NCBI RefSeq assembly: GCF_014199445.1
Contig: NZ_JACIJS010000004.1
Span: 124,001-188,000, forward strand
Origin: Rubricella aquisinus
GTDB taxonomy: Bacteria > Pseudomonadota > Alphaproteobacteria > Rhodobacterales > Rhodobacteraceae
Direction of reading: 5' to 3'
Length of the DNA stretch: 64,000 nucleotides
Shown: one piece after another, positions 42,076-51,411 of the stretch
Layout: every line of letters begins with the position of its first letter
Position numbering within the stretch: the first letter of the stretch is position 1
Notes under the pieces: generated by a model
The model's database searches: none
Told to the model about the DNA's origin: nothing
Seen by the model: only the letters and a program-made list of their open reading frames with translations
Program-made: the position numbers and the translations under genes

Positions 42076-42864
42076 ATGATGTATAATTTCGAGTTCACCA
42101 AACCGACGAGCATCGCGGATGCGGTCGCGGCTTTGGCCGATGAGGACGCGCAGGCGCTGGGCGGCGGGCAGACCCTGATCCCCACGATGAAGCAGCGGCT
42201 GGCTATGCCCGGCACGCTCGTGAGCCTCACGGGCATTGCGGAGATGAAGGGCGTGTGCCGCGATGGCGACAGCCTTGCTATTGGCGGTGCGACCACCCAC
42301 GCGACCGTGGCGGCAGAAGCGGGCGACTATCCCGGCCTTGCCGCGATGGCCGCGCATATCGGGGATCCTGCGGTGCGCAATCGTGGCACGATCGGTGGCA
42401 GCCTTGCCAATAACGATCCGTCTGCCTGCTATCCCTGCGCGGCACTGGCCTCCGGCGCGACCATCGTGACGAATACGCGCGAGATCGCAGCGGATGACTA
42501 TTTTCAGGGTCTGTTCACCACCGCGCTGGAGGAAGGGGAGATCATCATCAACGTGAAATTCCCGATCCCGGAAAAGTCCAACTACCAGAAGTTCGTGCAG
42601 CCCGCCTCGCGCTTCGCGCTTGTCGGTGTGATGGTCGCGAAATACGCCGATGGCGTGCGCGTGGCCGTGACCGGAGCGTCGGAGGAGGGTGTGTTCCGCT
42701 GGACCGCAGCGGAAGAAGCACTTTCGGCCAATTTCTCCGCTGATGCGATTGCGGGGCTGAGCGTTGATGCCGATGGCATGATCGGTGATCTGCACGGCAC
42801 GCCGGAATATCGCGCGCATCTGATCGGCGTGATGACCAAGCGCGCGGTGGCTGCTGCCGCCTGA
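42076..42864 (+). CDS. coxM: CO dehydrogenase-like medium (FAD) subunit
   Basis: 262 residues starting ATG-ATG behind GGGAGG. FAD-binding segments are GGGQTLIP in the N-terminal domain and RNRGTIGGSLANNDPSA in the second, as in CoxM/CutM. The C-terminal CO-DH_flav_C part is present. It passes electrons from the small subunit to quinone or another acceptor. It ends the S-L-M operon; a hairpin follows inside the end of the convergent MFS gene. Confidence 0.94.
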   Translation: MMYNFEFTKPTSIADAVAALADEDAQALGGGQTLIPTMKQRLAMPGTLVSLTGIAEMKGVCRDGDSLAIGGATTHATVAAEAGDYPGLAAMAAHIGDPAVRNRGTIGGSLANNDPSACYPCAALASGATIVTNTREIAADDYFQGLFTTALEEGEIIINVKFPIPEKSNYQKFVQPASRFALVGVMVAKYADGVRVAVTGASEEGVFRWTAAEEALSANFSADAIAGLSVDADGMIGDLHGTPEYRAHLIGVMTKRAVAAAA

Positions 42865-42883
42865 TCGCGCTTGCCTGATGCTT

Positions 42884-44143
42884 TTAGGAACGGCCCTCCG
42901 TGCTGGGGGCCGTTTTCACGTTCAGCGGCACATGGCGCGCGGCCAGCGCCAGCCCGATCAGGCAGAGCAGCCCGAACAGCGCATATCCCCCCAGCACCAC
43001 CTGCAAATCGGCATAGGCCATTTGCCCCGCATCCGATGCCACGCCCGAGGCAAGGATAAGCGAACCGGCAAACAGCACCCGCCCCGCAAGGCTCTGCAAT
43101 GACAGATAGGTCGCGCGGCTGTCATCGCTCAGCATCGGCTGAATCCGGGCAAGGATGAAGGGGCGCGACAGCGCATCCGGCACCATCCGCAGGAACAAGA
43201 GGCCCACCACGATCAGACTGTTCGACAGCGCCAATGCCCCGGCGAGCGCGATCTGCATGCCAAAGGCGATCAGCAGCAACATGCTCAACCCCCAGCCATC
43301 GCGCAACCGCACCGCAATCACCGATGCCGCGACCGACAGGAGCATCATCACCGTGGTGACCGCCCCGCTGACCAGAGGGGCCGTGGCGGCAAAACCCGTG
43401 CTGTCCAGCGCCTCAAGGATGAAGGGCTGCCCGAACACGAATGGGATATGGCTATAGCCATACATCAGCAGGCTCAGCACAAACAACCATGTCAGGACAG
43501 GCGTGCGAAACGCGATGCCGAGCGATTTTAGGGGGATCGCGCTGCTTGGCCTTGCATGGGCGGGCTCGTGAAACCGGCTTGCGATCCATATCGCGCATAC
43601 GGCCGCCCCAGCCCCCGCCAGAAATGGCAACGCATCGCTATAGAGCGCCATGGCCCCGCCCGTGATGGCCGAAAGGGCAAATCCGGCAAAGCTGAACCGC
43701 CATGCGCGCACCTCTTGTGCTTCGATCATGTCGGCCTGTCCATCCTCCGCCAGACTTTCATAGAGCAGGGAACTGTCTGTTCCCGACAGGAGAGCCGCGC
43801 CAGTGCCCAGCATGATCTGACCCGCGGCAAACACCGCAAATCCGCCCCCCATCGCCAAGAGGCCCGCGCCAATGGCCTGTGCGGTCGCGGCGGCGATCAG
43901 CGTGCGCCTGCGGCCGAGCCTGTCCGACAGATAGCCCGAGGGCACTTCCAGCACCGTGGTGGCAATGTCGTACACGGCATAAAGCAGGATGGCTTCAGCC
44001 GCGGATAGCGCATTCTGGAAATAGAGAAACCATGCTGCCTGCCAGAACATCAGGCTCAGGCAAAACCGATACCACGGGATCAGCCGGACGGTTTGGGCGG
44101 GGGTGGCGATGGGCTTGGCTCCTGTGGCGTGGTGCCCGATCAT
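42884..44143 (-). CDS. Major facilitator superfamily transporter
   Basis: 419 residues from the ATG at 44143 (a TTG eight codons earlier is the alternative). About twelve membrane helices; the conserved MFS loop between helices 2 and 3 reads GYLSDRLGRRRTLI. No substrate signature is seen. It is convergent with coxM and divergent from the SOS-controlled imuA, and has no obvious functional partner here. Confidence 0.88.
   Translation of the reverse strand: MIGHHATGAKPIATPAQTVRLIPWYRFCLSLMFWQAAWFLYFQNALSAAEAILLYAVYDIATTVLEVPSGYLSDRLGRRRTLIAAATAQAIGAGLLAMGGGFAVFAAGQIMLGTGAALLSGTDSSLLYESLAEDGQADMIEAQEVRAWRFSFAGFALSAITGGAMALYSDALPFLAGAGAAVCAIWIASRFHEPAHARPSSAIPLKSLGIAFRTPVLTWLFVLSLLMYGYSHIPFVFGQPFILEALDSTGFAATAPLVSGAVTTVMMLLSVAASVIAVRLRDGWGLSMLLLIAFGMQIALAGALALSNSLIVVGLLFLRMVPDALSRPFILARIQPMLSDDSRATYLSLQSLAGRVLFAGSLILASGVASDAGQMAYADLQVVLGGYALFGLLCLIGLALAARHVPLNVKTAPSTEGRS
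42889..42916 (+). terminator. Terminator of the coxSLM operon
   Basis: Stem AACGGCCC (42889-42896) / GGGCCGTT (42907-42914) with a 10-nt loop and a short T run (TTTT). It lies inside the 3' end of the convergent MFS gene and may also act on that gene. Confidence 0.6.
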
Positions 44144-44213
44144 GGGGCAGGGGGGTGGCTCTGGCAATCATGGGTTGCCCTGCCATGGGCTGAAAAGATC
44201 GGATGTGCGGCTT

Positions 44214-44251
44214 TTGACTCTGCTGAAAAGATGCTAGAACATAACAGGAAC
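44214..44251 (+). promoter_or_regulatory. SOS (LexA) box and promoter of imuA
   Basis: GAACATAACAGGAAC (44237-44251) fits the alphaproteobacterial LexA site GTTC-N7-GTTC on the other strand. A TTGACT -35-like hexamer lies at 44214-44219. The box is 26 bp before the imuA start, overlapping the expected -10 region, so LexA would block transcription until DNA damage. Confidence 0.88.
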
Positions 44252-44276
44252 ATTTACCAGATAGAGACTGCCGTGC

Positions 44277-44951
44277 ATGCGCAATATCGTCCCCTTGTCC
44301 AGCTATCGCGATGCGGGTGCCATCCCGGAAAGGCAAGCGATGTCAGGGTTTTGCGATCTGTTTCCCGCCACGGCGGAGGATGCGGGGAGCGTCGGTTTCC
44401 TGCTGGCCACGCTCACCGGGCGATCCGGGCCGATTCTCTGGGTGCGGGACCGGATGACCGGGGCGGAGGCCGGGCGGCTGTACCTGCCACAACGGCTGGG
44501 CGCGCGGGTTTTGCATGTCTCTCTCGGGCGGGCGGTCGATGTGCTGCAAGCGATGGAGGACGGCCTGTCCAGCGGCGCCTTGGGGGCCGTGGTGGGGGAG
44601 ATGTGGGGGGAGCCAAAGGGCCTCACCTTCACCGCAACGAAACGACTTGCCCTCCGGTCGGAGGCGCATGGCGTGCCCTGCTGGCTGATCCGGCACGGCG
44701 CGGTGGCGAACCTCAGTGCGGCGCGCAATCGCTGGCGCGTGGCGTCGCTGCCTTCTGCGCCCAACAGGGACGACCCTGCCGCCCCCGGCGATCCGCGCTG
44801 GCGGGTGGAGTTGTTTCGCTCCCGCACACAGGCGCCCGGCACATGGGTGGCCCGCTATGACCGGGCGCAGGATCGGTTGCGGTTCATGGCCATGTCCGAC
44901 GGGGATGCGCTGGCGGATGCCACGCCCGCAGATCGGTATGCGGTCCCGTAA
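44277..44951 (+). CDS. imuA: ImuA-like mutasome protein
   Basis: 224 residues, a RecA-like/SulA-related ATPase-fold protein of the ImuA family; the segment LLATLTGRSGPILWVRDRMTG and the following GRLYLPQRLGARVLHVSLG resemble ImuA of alphaproteobacteria. ImuA partners with ImuB and DnaE2 in damage-induced translesion synthesis. It has its own SOS box. The next gene of the cassette (imuB) begins 588 bp later, an unusual gap. Confidence 0.85.
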   Translation: MRNIVPLSSYRDAGAIPERQAMSGFCDLFPATAEDAGSVGFLLATLTGRSGPILWVRDRMTGAEAGRLYLPQRLGARVLHVSLGRAVDVLQAMEDGLSSGALGAVVGEMWGEPKGLTFTATKRLALRSEAHGVPCWLIRHGAVANLSAARNRWRVASLPSAPNRDDPAAPGDPRWRVELFRSRTQAPGTWVARYDRAQDRLRFMAMSDGDALADATPADRYAVP

Positions 44952-45539
44952 CAGGCGCAGGGGGGGCGACACGCCACTTTCCCGCACAGAGCCTTGGGCA
45001 CGGCACGGCGGCCTCCCCCTCTCAGTATGTATGCCGATAGACGAGCCGAAGCATAAGAGCGGTCTGGCCAGTCATAGCGGCTGCAGGGAGGCACCCATTA
45101 GCCAAGTGTGTAGGGGCTGTGCGTTGGGCGTGCCCGCTTTCCATCTGGCATATGTCGGGCGTGAAAGAGCAGGATGCGCGCCATCGTGGGGTCGTTTGGC
45201 GCGGGTCTGTCTGTCGGTGATGCGATTGCGCGGGGTGCAGGACGATAGCTGCCCTTGCCTGCCGGGTGCTGTTCTTCGCGGGCAAAGGCGGGTTATGGCA
45301 GCCATGATCGCGCGCAGGCAGACACGGCGCGCGCGGATCGGGGTGCCACCCGCTCAGGGGCCCCGGTTATGGTTCATGATCCTCTGCCCATCCATCCCTA
45401 TGATGCCGCCCGATGTCTGGGGCCGCAGATGTGTCAGGCCAGACCCGTTTCAGGGCGCGCGTCCCGTGGCGGCCCAGCGCGGGCTTGGGCATGATCCCCA
45501 CCGGACACTCAGCCCGGCACATCACCGAGGTGATGCAGC
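44952..45539 (+). other. 588-bp gap between imuA and imuB
   Basis: No ORF here looks real: the possible frames overlap imuA or imuB in another frame, lack ribosome sites and have shadow-like composition rich in Arg, Ala and Pro. I see no tRNA, IS end or clear hairpin. It may be a decayed gene, a long leader for imuB, or simple insertion between two normally adjacent genes. Confidence 0.4.
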
Positions 45540-47072
45540 ATGACCGCGCGCAGGATCGTTTCCATCTCGCTGCCGCATCTGGCGATGGAGCGTTGGCAGA
45601 AGCATCGCGAGCGGATCGGCACGCCGCCGCCCCCGGACGTGCCTGTTGTGCTGGCGACAGAGGGGCATCATGGCCCCGTGATCCATGCCGCAAACCGTGC
45701 GGCTACGCTCAAGGGCATTCAACCGGGGGAGCGGGTGGTGGACATGCGCGCGCTTTGCCCCGACCTGAAGGTCGAATATGCCGATATCGCGGGCGACCGC
45801 GCGGTGTTGGAGCGGCTGGTGATCTGGTCCCGACGGTGGAGCCCGTTCACCGCGCCGGATGGGGCGGCGGGGATCGTGCTGGACACCACCGGAGTGGCGC
45901 ATCTGTTCGGCGGGGAAGCAGCGCTGCTCTATGATATCGAGGAGCAGTTCGCGCGGATTGGCCTCACGACCCGCAGCGCCATGGCACCCACATGGGGCGC
46001 GGCCTGGGCGCTGGCGCGGTTCGGGCCGGTGCGCGCGATCTGCGGAGAGGAGGGGCTGGGCCGCGCGCTTGCCCCCCTGCCGACCCGCGCCCTGCGGCTG
46101 GATGCGGGCACGGTGCAATTGTTGCACCGGTTGGGGCTGAAAACCGTTGCGGATATCGCGGCGATCCCGCGCCTGTCCCTGACCCGCCGCTTTGCCAAGG
46201 CGGCGCTGACGGGCAATCCGCTGATGCGGCTTGATCAGGCGATGGGCCTGATGGGGGAGCCGGTCTCCAGCAAGGAGGCCCCGCCCCCCATTCGCGCCAT
46301 CGCCCGCCTGCCAGAGCCGATACAGGATCCCACCCCGCATCTGCTCGATCTATGCGCGGATCTGTGCGCGCAACTCGATCACGCCGGGATGGGCTGCCGC
46401 CGGGTGGAGGTGGTGGTCTACCGCACCGATGGGGAGGTCAGCACGGTACATGCCGCGATCTCCCAACCCAGCCGCGATCCTGCGCATCTCGCGCGGCTCT
46501 TTGAGGGCAAGCTGGAGCGGCTCAACCCCGGATTTGGCTTTGATCTGATCACGCTTCATGCGGGTGGGGTCGAGCCGCTTTCGACCCGGCAATCCCGGTT
46601 GGATGGCGCGGCGCAGGATGGCCTGCCGCTGGCGCATCTGATTGACCGCCTTTCAGCCCGGTTCGGGGCGGATGCGATCCTGCGCCCCATCGCGCGTGAA
46701 AGCCATGTGCCCGAGCGGGCCGAACAGATGGTCCCGGCCTTAGAGGCGGCCACGGATGCCGCCACACTGCCCGCGCGGGAGCGTCCGATCCGTCTCTTGC
46801 GCAGCCCGGAGGAAATTCGCGTGATCTATGCCGTGCCGGAAGGACCGCCCGCGCAATTCGTCTGGCGGCGGCAACGTTTGCATGTGGCGCGCTATGCCGG
46901 GCCGGAACGGATCGCGCCCGAATGGTGGCAGGATCTGCCCGGCACCCGGTTGCGCGATTACTACAAGATCGAGGATCAGCAGGGCCGCCGCTTCTGGCTC
47001 TACCGCGAAGGTGTGCATGGTGACGGGCGCGGTGGCGATCCGCGCTGGTTCATGCACGGGATGTTCGCCTGA
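45540..47072 (+). CDS. imuB: Y-family DNA polymerase-like protein ImuB
   Basis: 510 residues. It starts RRIVSISLPHLAMERW, the ImuB version of the Y-family palm opening; the usual catalytic Asp/Asp-Glu residues are not evident (LDTTGVAHLFGG replaces a catalytic S-D-E type motif), as in other ImuB proteins, which act as adaptors rather than polymerases. It would bind the beta clamp and link ImuA with DnaE2. The stop overlaps the dnaE2 start (TGATG), so the two are coupled. Confidence 0.92.
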   Translation: MTARRIVSISLPHLAMERWQKHRERIGTPPPPDVPVVLATEGHHGPVIHAANRAATLKGIQPGERVVDMRALCPDLKVEYADIAGDRAVLERLVIWSRRWSPFTAPDGAAGIVLDTTGVAHLFGGEAALLYDIEEQFARIGLTTRSAMAPTWGAAWALARFGPVRAICGEEGLGRALAPLPTRALRLDAGTVQLLHRLGLKTVADIAAIPRLSLTRRFAKAALTGNPLMRLDQAMGLMGEPVSSKEAPPPIRAIARLPEPIQDPTPHLLDLCADLCAQLDHAGMGCRRVEVVVYRTDGEVSTVHAAISQPSRDPAHLARLFEGKLERLNPGFGFDLITLHAGGVEPLSTRQSRLDGAAQDGLPLAHLIDRLSARFGADAILRPIARESHVPERAEQMVPALEAATDAATLPARERPIRLLRSPEEIRVIYAVPEGPPAQFVWRRQRLHVARYAGPERIAPEWWQDLPGTRLRDYYKIEDQQGRRFWLYREGVHGDGRGGDPRWFMHGMFA

Positions 47073-50000
47073 TGCCGCTCAAGGATCACGAGGTGCCGCG
47101 CCGCCGGATTGAGGAGGACGGCTTCACCCCCAACCCGCGCGCGCCTTATGTCGAATTGGGGCTGGCGACCTGCTTTTCCTTTCTGCGCGGAGCGTCTGAC
47201 GCGGTGGATTTATGCGCCACCGCCCATGCGCTGGGCTATGACAGTATCGGGGTGGCGGATGTGAACACGCTGGCCGGGGTGGTGCGCGTACATAGCGAGG
47301 CGCAAACGGCCTGCCTGCGCCCGCTCATTGGCGCGCGGTTGGAGTTGACCTGCGGCGCGGCATTTCTGGCCTATCCACGGGATCGCGCGGCCTATGGGCG
47401 GCTGTCCACCCTGTTGTCCAAGGGCAAGATGAGCACGCTTGACGGTGCGTGGCAGGACAAGGGAGAGACGCATCTGACGCTGGAGATGCTCAGCGATCAT
47501 GCCGAGGGGCTGCATCTGATCGTGCTGCCGGGGGAGGATATCGGGGGTTTTGAGGCCGATTTGCCCCGGCTCATCGCGGCTTTGCCCCAGATGTGCCATA
47601 TCGCGGCGGTGCATCGGTATCGCGGGGAGGATCGCGCGCGGATCAACCGGCTTGACCGGATCGCGCGGCGGCATGGGCTGTCGATCCTTGCCACGAATGA
47701 TGTGCTGTATCACAGCCCCGCGCGGCGGCCCTTGCAGGATGTGCTGACCTGTATCCGCCACAAGACCACGATTGCGCAGGCAGGCTTCCTTCTGGAGGCG
47801 AATGCGGAACGGCATCTGAAATCCCCGCAGGAGATGCAGCGCCTGTTTGCCGACTGGCCCCATGCGATCCGCGCCACGCGCGCGATTGCCGATGACATCA
47901 CCTTTTCGCTGACCGATCTGGCCTATCAATATCCGCATGAGATCGTGCCTAAGGGCACCACGCCGATGGCGGAGTTGACCCGGCTGACATGGGACGGGGC
48001 CGCGGGCCGCTACCCGGATGGAGTGCCGGAGCATGTGCGCGCGACGATCGAAAAGGAATTCAGGCTGATCGAAAAGCTCGACATCGCCCGCTACTTCCTC
48101 ACGATCCGCGACATCGTCCGGTTCGCGCGGGAGGAGGCCACGCCGCCGATCCTGTGTCAGGGGCGCGGGTCGGCGGCGAATTCGGCAGTGTGCTATTGCC
48201 TTGGCATCACGTCGGTCGATCCCGCGCAGCATGACGTGCTGTTTGAGCGCTTCATCTCTGAGGAGCGGAAAGAGCCGCCCGATATCGACGTGGATTTCGA
48301 ACATGAGCGGCGCGAGGAAGTGATCCAGTATATCTACTCCAAATACGGGCGGGCCCGCGCCGGGCTGTGCGCGACCGTGATCCATTACCGCCCCCGCATG
48401 GCGATCCGCGAGGTGGGCAAGGTGATGGGCCTGTCGGAGGATATCACCGCAGCCCTTGCCAAAACGATCTGGGGCTCATGGGGGCGGGAGATCGGGGCGG
48501 AACACGCGGCAGAGGCCGGGCTTGACCTGCGCGATCCGCATCTGGCGCGCACCATCCGGCTTGCCGATCAACTGATCGGGATGCCGCGTCATCTGGGCCA
48601 GCATGTGGGCGGGTTCATCCTAACCGAAGAGCCGCTGACAGAGGTGGTGCCCATTGGCAATGGCGCGATGCCCGAGCGCAGCTTCATCGAATGGGACAAG
48701 GACGATATCGACGCGCTTGGCATCTTCAAGGTGGATGTGCTGGCGCTGGGTATGCTGACCTGTATCCGCAAATCCTTTGACCTGATCGCGGCCCATTACG
48801 GCAAGACGTATAGCCTTGCCACTGTGCCGCAGGATGATCCGGCGGTCTATGACATGCTCTGTAAAGGGGACAGTCTGGGCGTGTTTCAGGTGGAAAGCCG
48901 GGCGCAGATGAACATGCTGCCGCGCCTCAAACCGCGCGTGTTCTATGATCTGGTCATTCAGGTCGCGATCGTGCGGCCCGGTCCCATTCAGGGGGATATG
49001 GTGCATCCCTATCTGCGGCGCCGCTCAGGGGTGGAGCCGGTGATCTATCCCACCCCTGCGCCGGAACACGGGCCGCATGATGAGCTGAAAAACATCCTTG
49101 GCCGCACCTTTGGCGTGCCGATCTTTCAGGAACAGGCGATGAAGCTCGCGATGGTCGCCGCGCGCTTTTCCCCGGCGGAGGCGAACCAGTTGCGCAAGGC
49201 GATGGCGACCTTCCGCGCCAAGGGGCTGGTGAGTGCGCATAAAGAAACGATGGTGGAGCGCATGGTCGCGCGGGGCTATGACCCTGAATTCGCCGCGCGC
49301 TGTTTCAGTCAGATCGAGGGGTTTGGCGAATATGGCTTTCCCGAAAGCCACGCGGCGAGTTTCGCGCATCTCGTCTATGTCTCAAGCTGGATCAAATGCC
49401 ATTACCCGGATGTGTTTTGCGCCGCCTTGCTGAATTCCCAACCGATGGGGTTTTATGCCCCTGCGCAGATCGTGCGGGATGCGCGCGAACACGGTGTGGA
49501 GGTGCGCGCACCGGATGTGAATCTCAGCGATTGGGACAACAGTTTGCAGCCCATTGGGCCGGGTCGGTTTGCCGTGCAGCTTGGCCTGCGGCAGGTCGAT
49601 GGCGTGCGGGAGGACGGGATTGCGCGGCTGTTGGCGGGGCGCGACGCGCCTTATGAGGATCTGAAGGATCTCAAGACGCGCGCGCGGCTGGATGCGGGAT
49701 CGTTGCGCAAACTCGCGGCGGCGGATGCGTTTCGGTCCATCGGGCTGGACAGGCGCGCGGCCCTTTGGGAGTCGACCGCGCTGCGCGACGCACCCGACCT
49801 GCCATTGTTCACCCAAACGGGCACCCGCGATGAGGGGGCAGAGGCCCGCGTGCCCCTGCCGCAGATGCCCACTTGTGAGCATGTGGTGGCCGATTACCAG
49901 ACCCTGCGCCTGTCGCTGAAGGCGCATCCCTTGTCTTTCCTGCGGCGGAGCATGGCGGCACAGGGCCTTATCTCCACCGATACGCTCAGCCGCACCCATA

Positions 50001-50383
50001 ATGGGGAGCATGTGACCCTTGCGGGGATCGTGCTGGTGCGCCAGCGCCCCGGCTCGGCCAAGGGGGTGTGTTTCATCACCATCGAGGATGAGCAGGGCGT
50101 GGCCAATCTGGTCGTGTGGCCCAAAGTGATGGAGGCCTACCGCCCCGTCATCATGCAAGCCCGCCTGATCCTTGTGCGCGGGCGGGTGCAGCGCGATGCG
50201 GATATCATCCATGTGGTCGCGCACCATCTGGAGGACCGCACCGATGCCCTGTCGCGCCTGTCTCAGGATGCCATGCCAACCCCGATTGCCCGCGCAGATG
50301 AGGTGATCCGCCCAGTGCCCGAGCATGGCGGGCGGCACCCGCGCGATATGCGCGTCATCCCCAAATCGCGGGATTTTCACTGA
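47072..50383 (+). CDS. dnaE2: Error-prone DNA polymerase III alpha subunit DnaE2
   Basis: 1103 residues. The N-terminal PHP domain (VELGLATCFSFLRGASDAVDL) is followed by the catalytic core with the polymerase III Asp residues in PPDIDVDFEHERREEV and SLGVFQVESRAQM, the helix-hairpin-helix region, and a C-terminal OB fold (VTLAGIVLVRQRPGSAKGVCFITIEDEQG). DnaE2 performs translesion synthesis with ImuA and ImuB and causes much of SOS mutagenesis. It is last of the cassette. Confidence 0.96.
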   Translation: MPLKDHEVPRRRIEEDGFTPNPRAPYVELGLATCFSFLRGASDAVDLCATAHALGYDSIGVADVNTLAGVVRVHSEAQTACLRPLIGARLELTCGAAFLAYPRDRAAYGRLSTLLSKGKMSTLDGAWQDKGETHLTLEMLSDHAEGLHLIVLPGEDIGGFEADLPRLIAALPQMCHIAAVHRYRGEDRARINRLDRIARRHGLSILATNDVLYHSPARRPLQDVLTCIRHKTTIAQAGFLLEANAERHLKSPQEMQRLFADWPHAIRATRAIADDITFSLTDLAYQYPHEIVPKGTTPMAELTRLTWDGAAGRYPDGVPEHVRATIEKEFRLIEKLDIARYFLTIRDIVRFAREEATPPILCQGRGSAANSAVCYCLGITSVDPAQHDVLFERFISEERKEPPDIDVDFEHERREEVIQYIYSKYGRARAGLCATVIHYRPRMAIREVGKVMGLSEDITAALAKTIWGSWGREIGAEHAAEAGLDLRDPHLARTIRLADQLIGMPRHLGQHVGGFILTEEPLTEVVPIGNGAMPERSFIEWDKDDIDALGIFKVDVLALGMLTCIRKSFDLIAAHYGKTYSLATVPQDDPAVYDMLCKGDSLGVFQVESRAQMNMLPRLKPRVFYDLVIQVAIVRPGPIQGDMVHPYLRRRSGVEPVIYPTPAPEHGPHDELKNILGRTFGVPIFQEQAMKLAMVAARFSPAEANQLRKAMATFRAKGLVSAHKETMVERMVARGYDPEFAARCFSQIEGFGEYGFPESHAASFAHLVYVSSWIKCHYPDVFCAALLNSQPMGFYAPAQIVRDAREHGVEVRAPDVNLSDWDNSLQPIGPGRFAVQLGLRQVDGVREDGIARLLAGRDAPYEDLKDLKTRARLDAGSLRKLAAADAFRSIGLDRRAALWESTALRDAPDLPLFTQTGTRDEGAEARVPLPQMPTCEHVVADYQTLRLSLKAHPLSFLRRSMAAQGLISTDTLSRTHNGEHVTLAGIVLVRQRPGSAKGVCFITIEDEQGVANLVVWPKVMEAYRPVIMQARLILVRGRVQRDADIIHVVAHHLEDRTDALSRLSQDAMPTPIARADEVIRPVPEHGGRHPRDMRVIPKSRDFH

Positions 50384-50523
50384 TCCGCGCGGGCAACCTG
50401 CGCATAAACCTTCGGCCTAGGCCGCCACCTATGACCCAAAAGTCCAATTGGCCGGGCGGGCGGTTCTGTTCAGGTGATGGGGACCGCATGACGCGGCACC
50501 CCAAATTCTGAAAGGACGATCCG

Positions 50524-50793
50524 ATGATCAAACTCAACCCCATCGCCCTCACCGCCGGGCTATTGGCCCCGGCACTCGCTGTCGCTCAGATCGGCGTGGG
50601 TGATCCTGCCGGAACCACCGAAGCGCAGGTTCGCGCCACGCTTCTCGACCTTGGCTACACCATCATCGAGATGGAGATCGAAGGTGACGAGATTGAGGCC
50701 GAAGCCCGCCTTGATGGCGTGCTCTATGAGATCGAAGTGTCCACCGCGCGCGGCATCGTCACGGGCATCGCGCTCGAAGAGGACGACGCGTGA
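50524..50793 (+). CDS. Small PepSY-like exported protein
   Basis: 89 residues, ATG behind AAAGGACG. Signal peptide MIKLNPIALTAGLLAPALAVAQ, then a 65-residue acidic domain (TEAQVRATLLDLGYTIIEMEIEGDEIEAEARLDGVLYEIEV) of PepSY character. Such domains often inhibit peptidases or accompany membrane reductases and two-component systems. It directly precedes a regulator and a ferric-reductase-like gene, with a palindrome in between, so a functional link is likely but unproven. Confidence 0.75.
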   Translation: MIKLNPIALTAGLLAPALAVAQIGVGDPAGTTEAQVRATLLDLGYTIIEMEIEGDEIEAEARLDGVLYEIEVSTARGIVTGIALEEDDA

Positions 50794-50797
50794 GAAA

Positions 50798-50820
50798 ACA
50801 TATGCAATAGTTGCATATGT
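50798..50820. promoter_or_regulatory. Perfect palindrome before the LuxR-type gene
   Basis: ACATATGCAA-TAG-TTGCATATGT, with 10-bp perfect arms. It starts 5 bp after the PepSY stop codon and ends 72 bp before the regulator start. Without a T run it is a better operator than terminator. A GGGGT-GCCGC-ACCCC hairpin lies further on in the leader. Confidence 0.6.
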
Positions 50821-50891
50821 GAATGCGGCATCCCGCTCCCCCCTCTCACCCCCTCCGGGGTGCCGCACCCCCAAATCGAAAGCCTGATGCA

Positions 50892-51395
50892 ATGTCGCGT
50901 ACCGTTGTCCTGTGGTCCCTTTTTGCGTTGCAAGCGATCTGCTGCGCGTATTTCTTGATGGACATCATTTTCGATCTGTTCCTGCCAGACACCTATAACA
51001 GCCTCGCGGAAAGCGACGCGATTGAGGCTCTGGTGACAATCGCCCTGTTTGTCGGGCTGGCATTCACGGGCAGCGAATTGCGCAAATTGCTGCGGCGGCA
51101 GACCCATCTGGATGACCAGATCCGGGTTGCGTCCGGTGCGTTTGCCGATGTGCTGGAGGCGCGGTTCACCCATTGGTCGCTCACCGCCGCGGAACGGGAA
51201 GTCGCGGTGCTCGCGATCAAGGGCTTTTCCATCGCTGAGATCGCGGATCTGCGCGAAACCAAGCTTGGCACGATCAAGGCGCAATGCGCCGCCGTCTATC
51301 GCAAGGCGGGCGTCGCCGGGCGGGTGCAGCTTCTCAGTATTTTTCTTGATGACCTTTTGGCCGACGACCTTGTGCAAGGGGCCGCGCGCCAATGA
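50892..51395 (+). CDS. Membrane-anchored LuxR-family regulator
   Basis: 167 residues from the ATG at 50892. Two hydrophobic segments (VVLWSLFALQAICCAYFLMDIIF and ALVTIALFVGLAF) suggest membrane anchoring; the C-terminal half is a LuxR/GerE helix-turn-helix (LTAAEREVAVLAIKGFSIAEIADLRETKLGTIKAQCAAVYRKAGV). A DNA-binding domain tethered to the membrane may sense the envelope or redox state. It lies 16 bp before the reductase gene and probably controls this cluster. Confidence 0.82.
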   Translation: MSRTVVLWSLFALQAICCAYFLMDIIFDLFLPDTYNSLAESDAIEALVTIALFVGLAFTGSELRKLLRRQTHLDDQIRVASGAFADVLEARFTHWSLTAAEREVAVLAIKGFSIAEIADLRETKLGTIKAQCAAVYRKAGVAGRVQLLSIFLDDLLADDLVQGAARQ

Positions 51396-51411
51396 CCGAT
51401 TGGACAACAGA

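Noticed and set aside
40203-42296. A 697-codon open frame opposite coxL
   Set aside because: Fully antisense to a clear molybdenum hydroxylase subunit; no ribosome site or motif.
44716-45543. Possible extra gene between imuA and imuB
   Set aside because: Overlaps imuA in another frame over most of its first part, has no good start and no domain; noted only as a gap.
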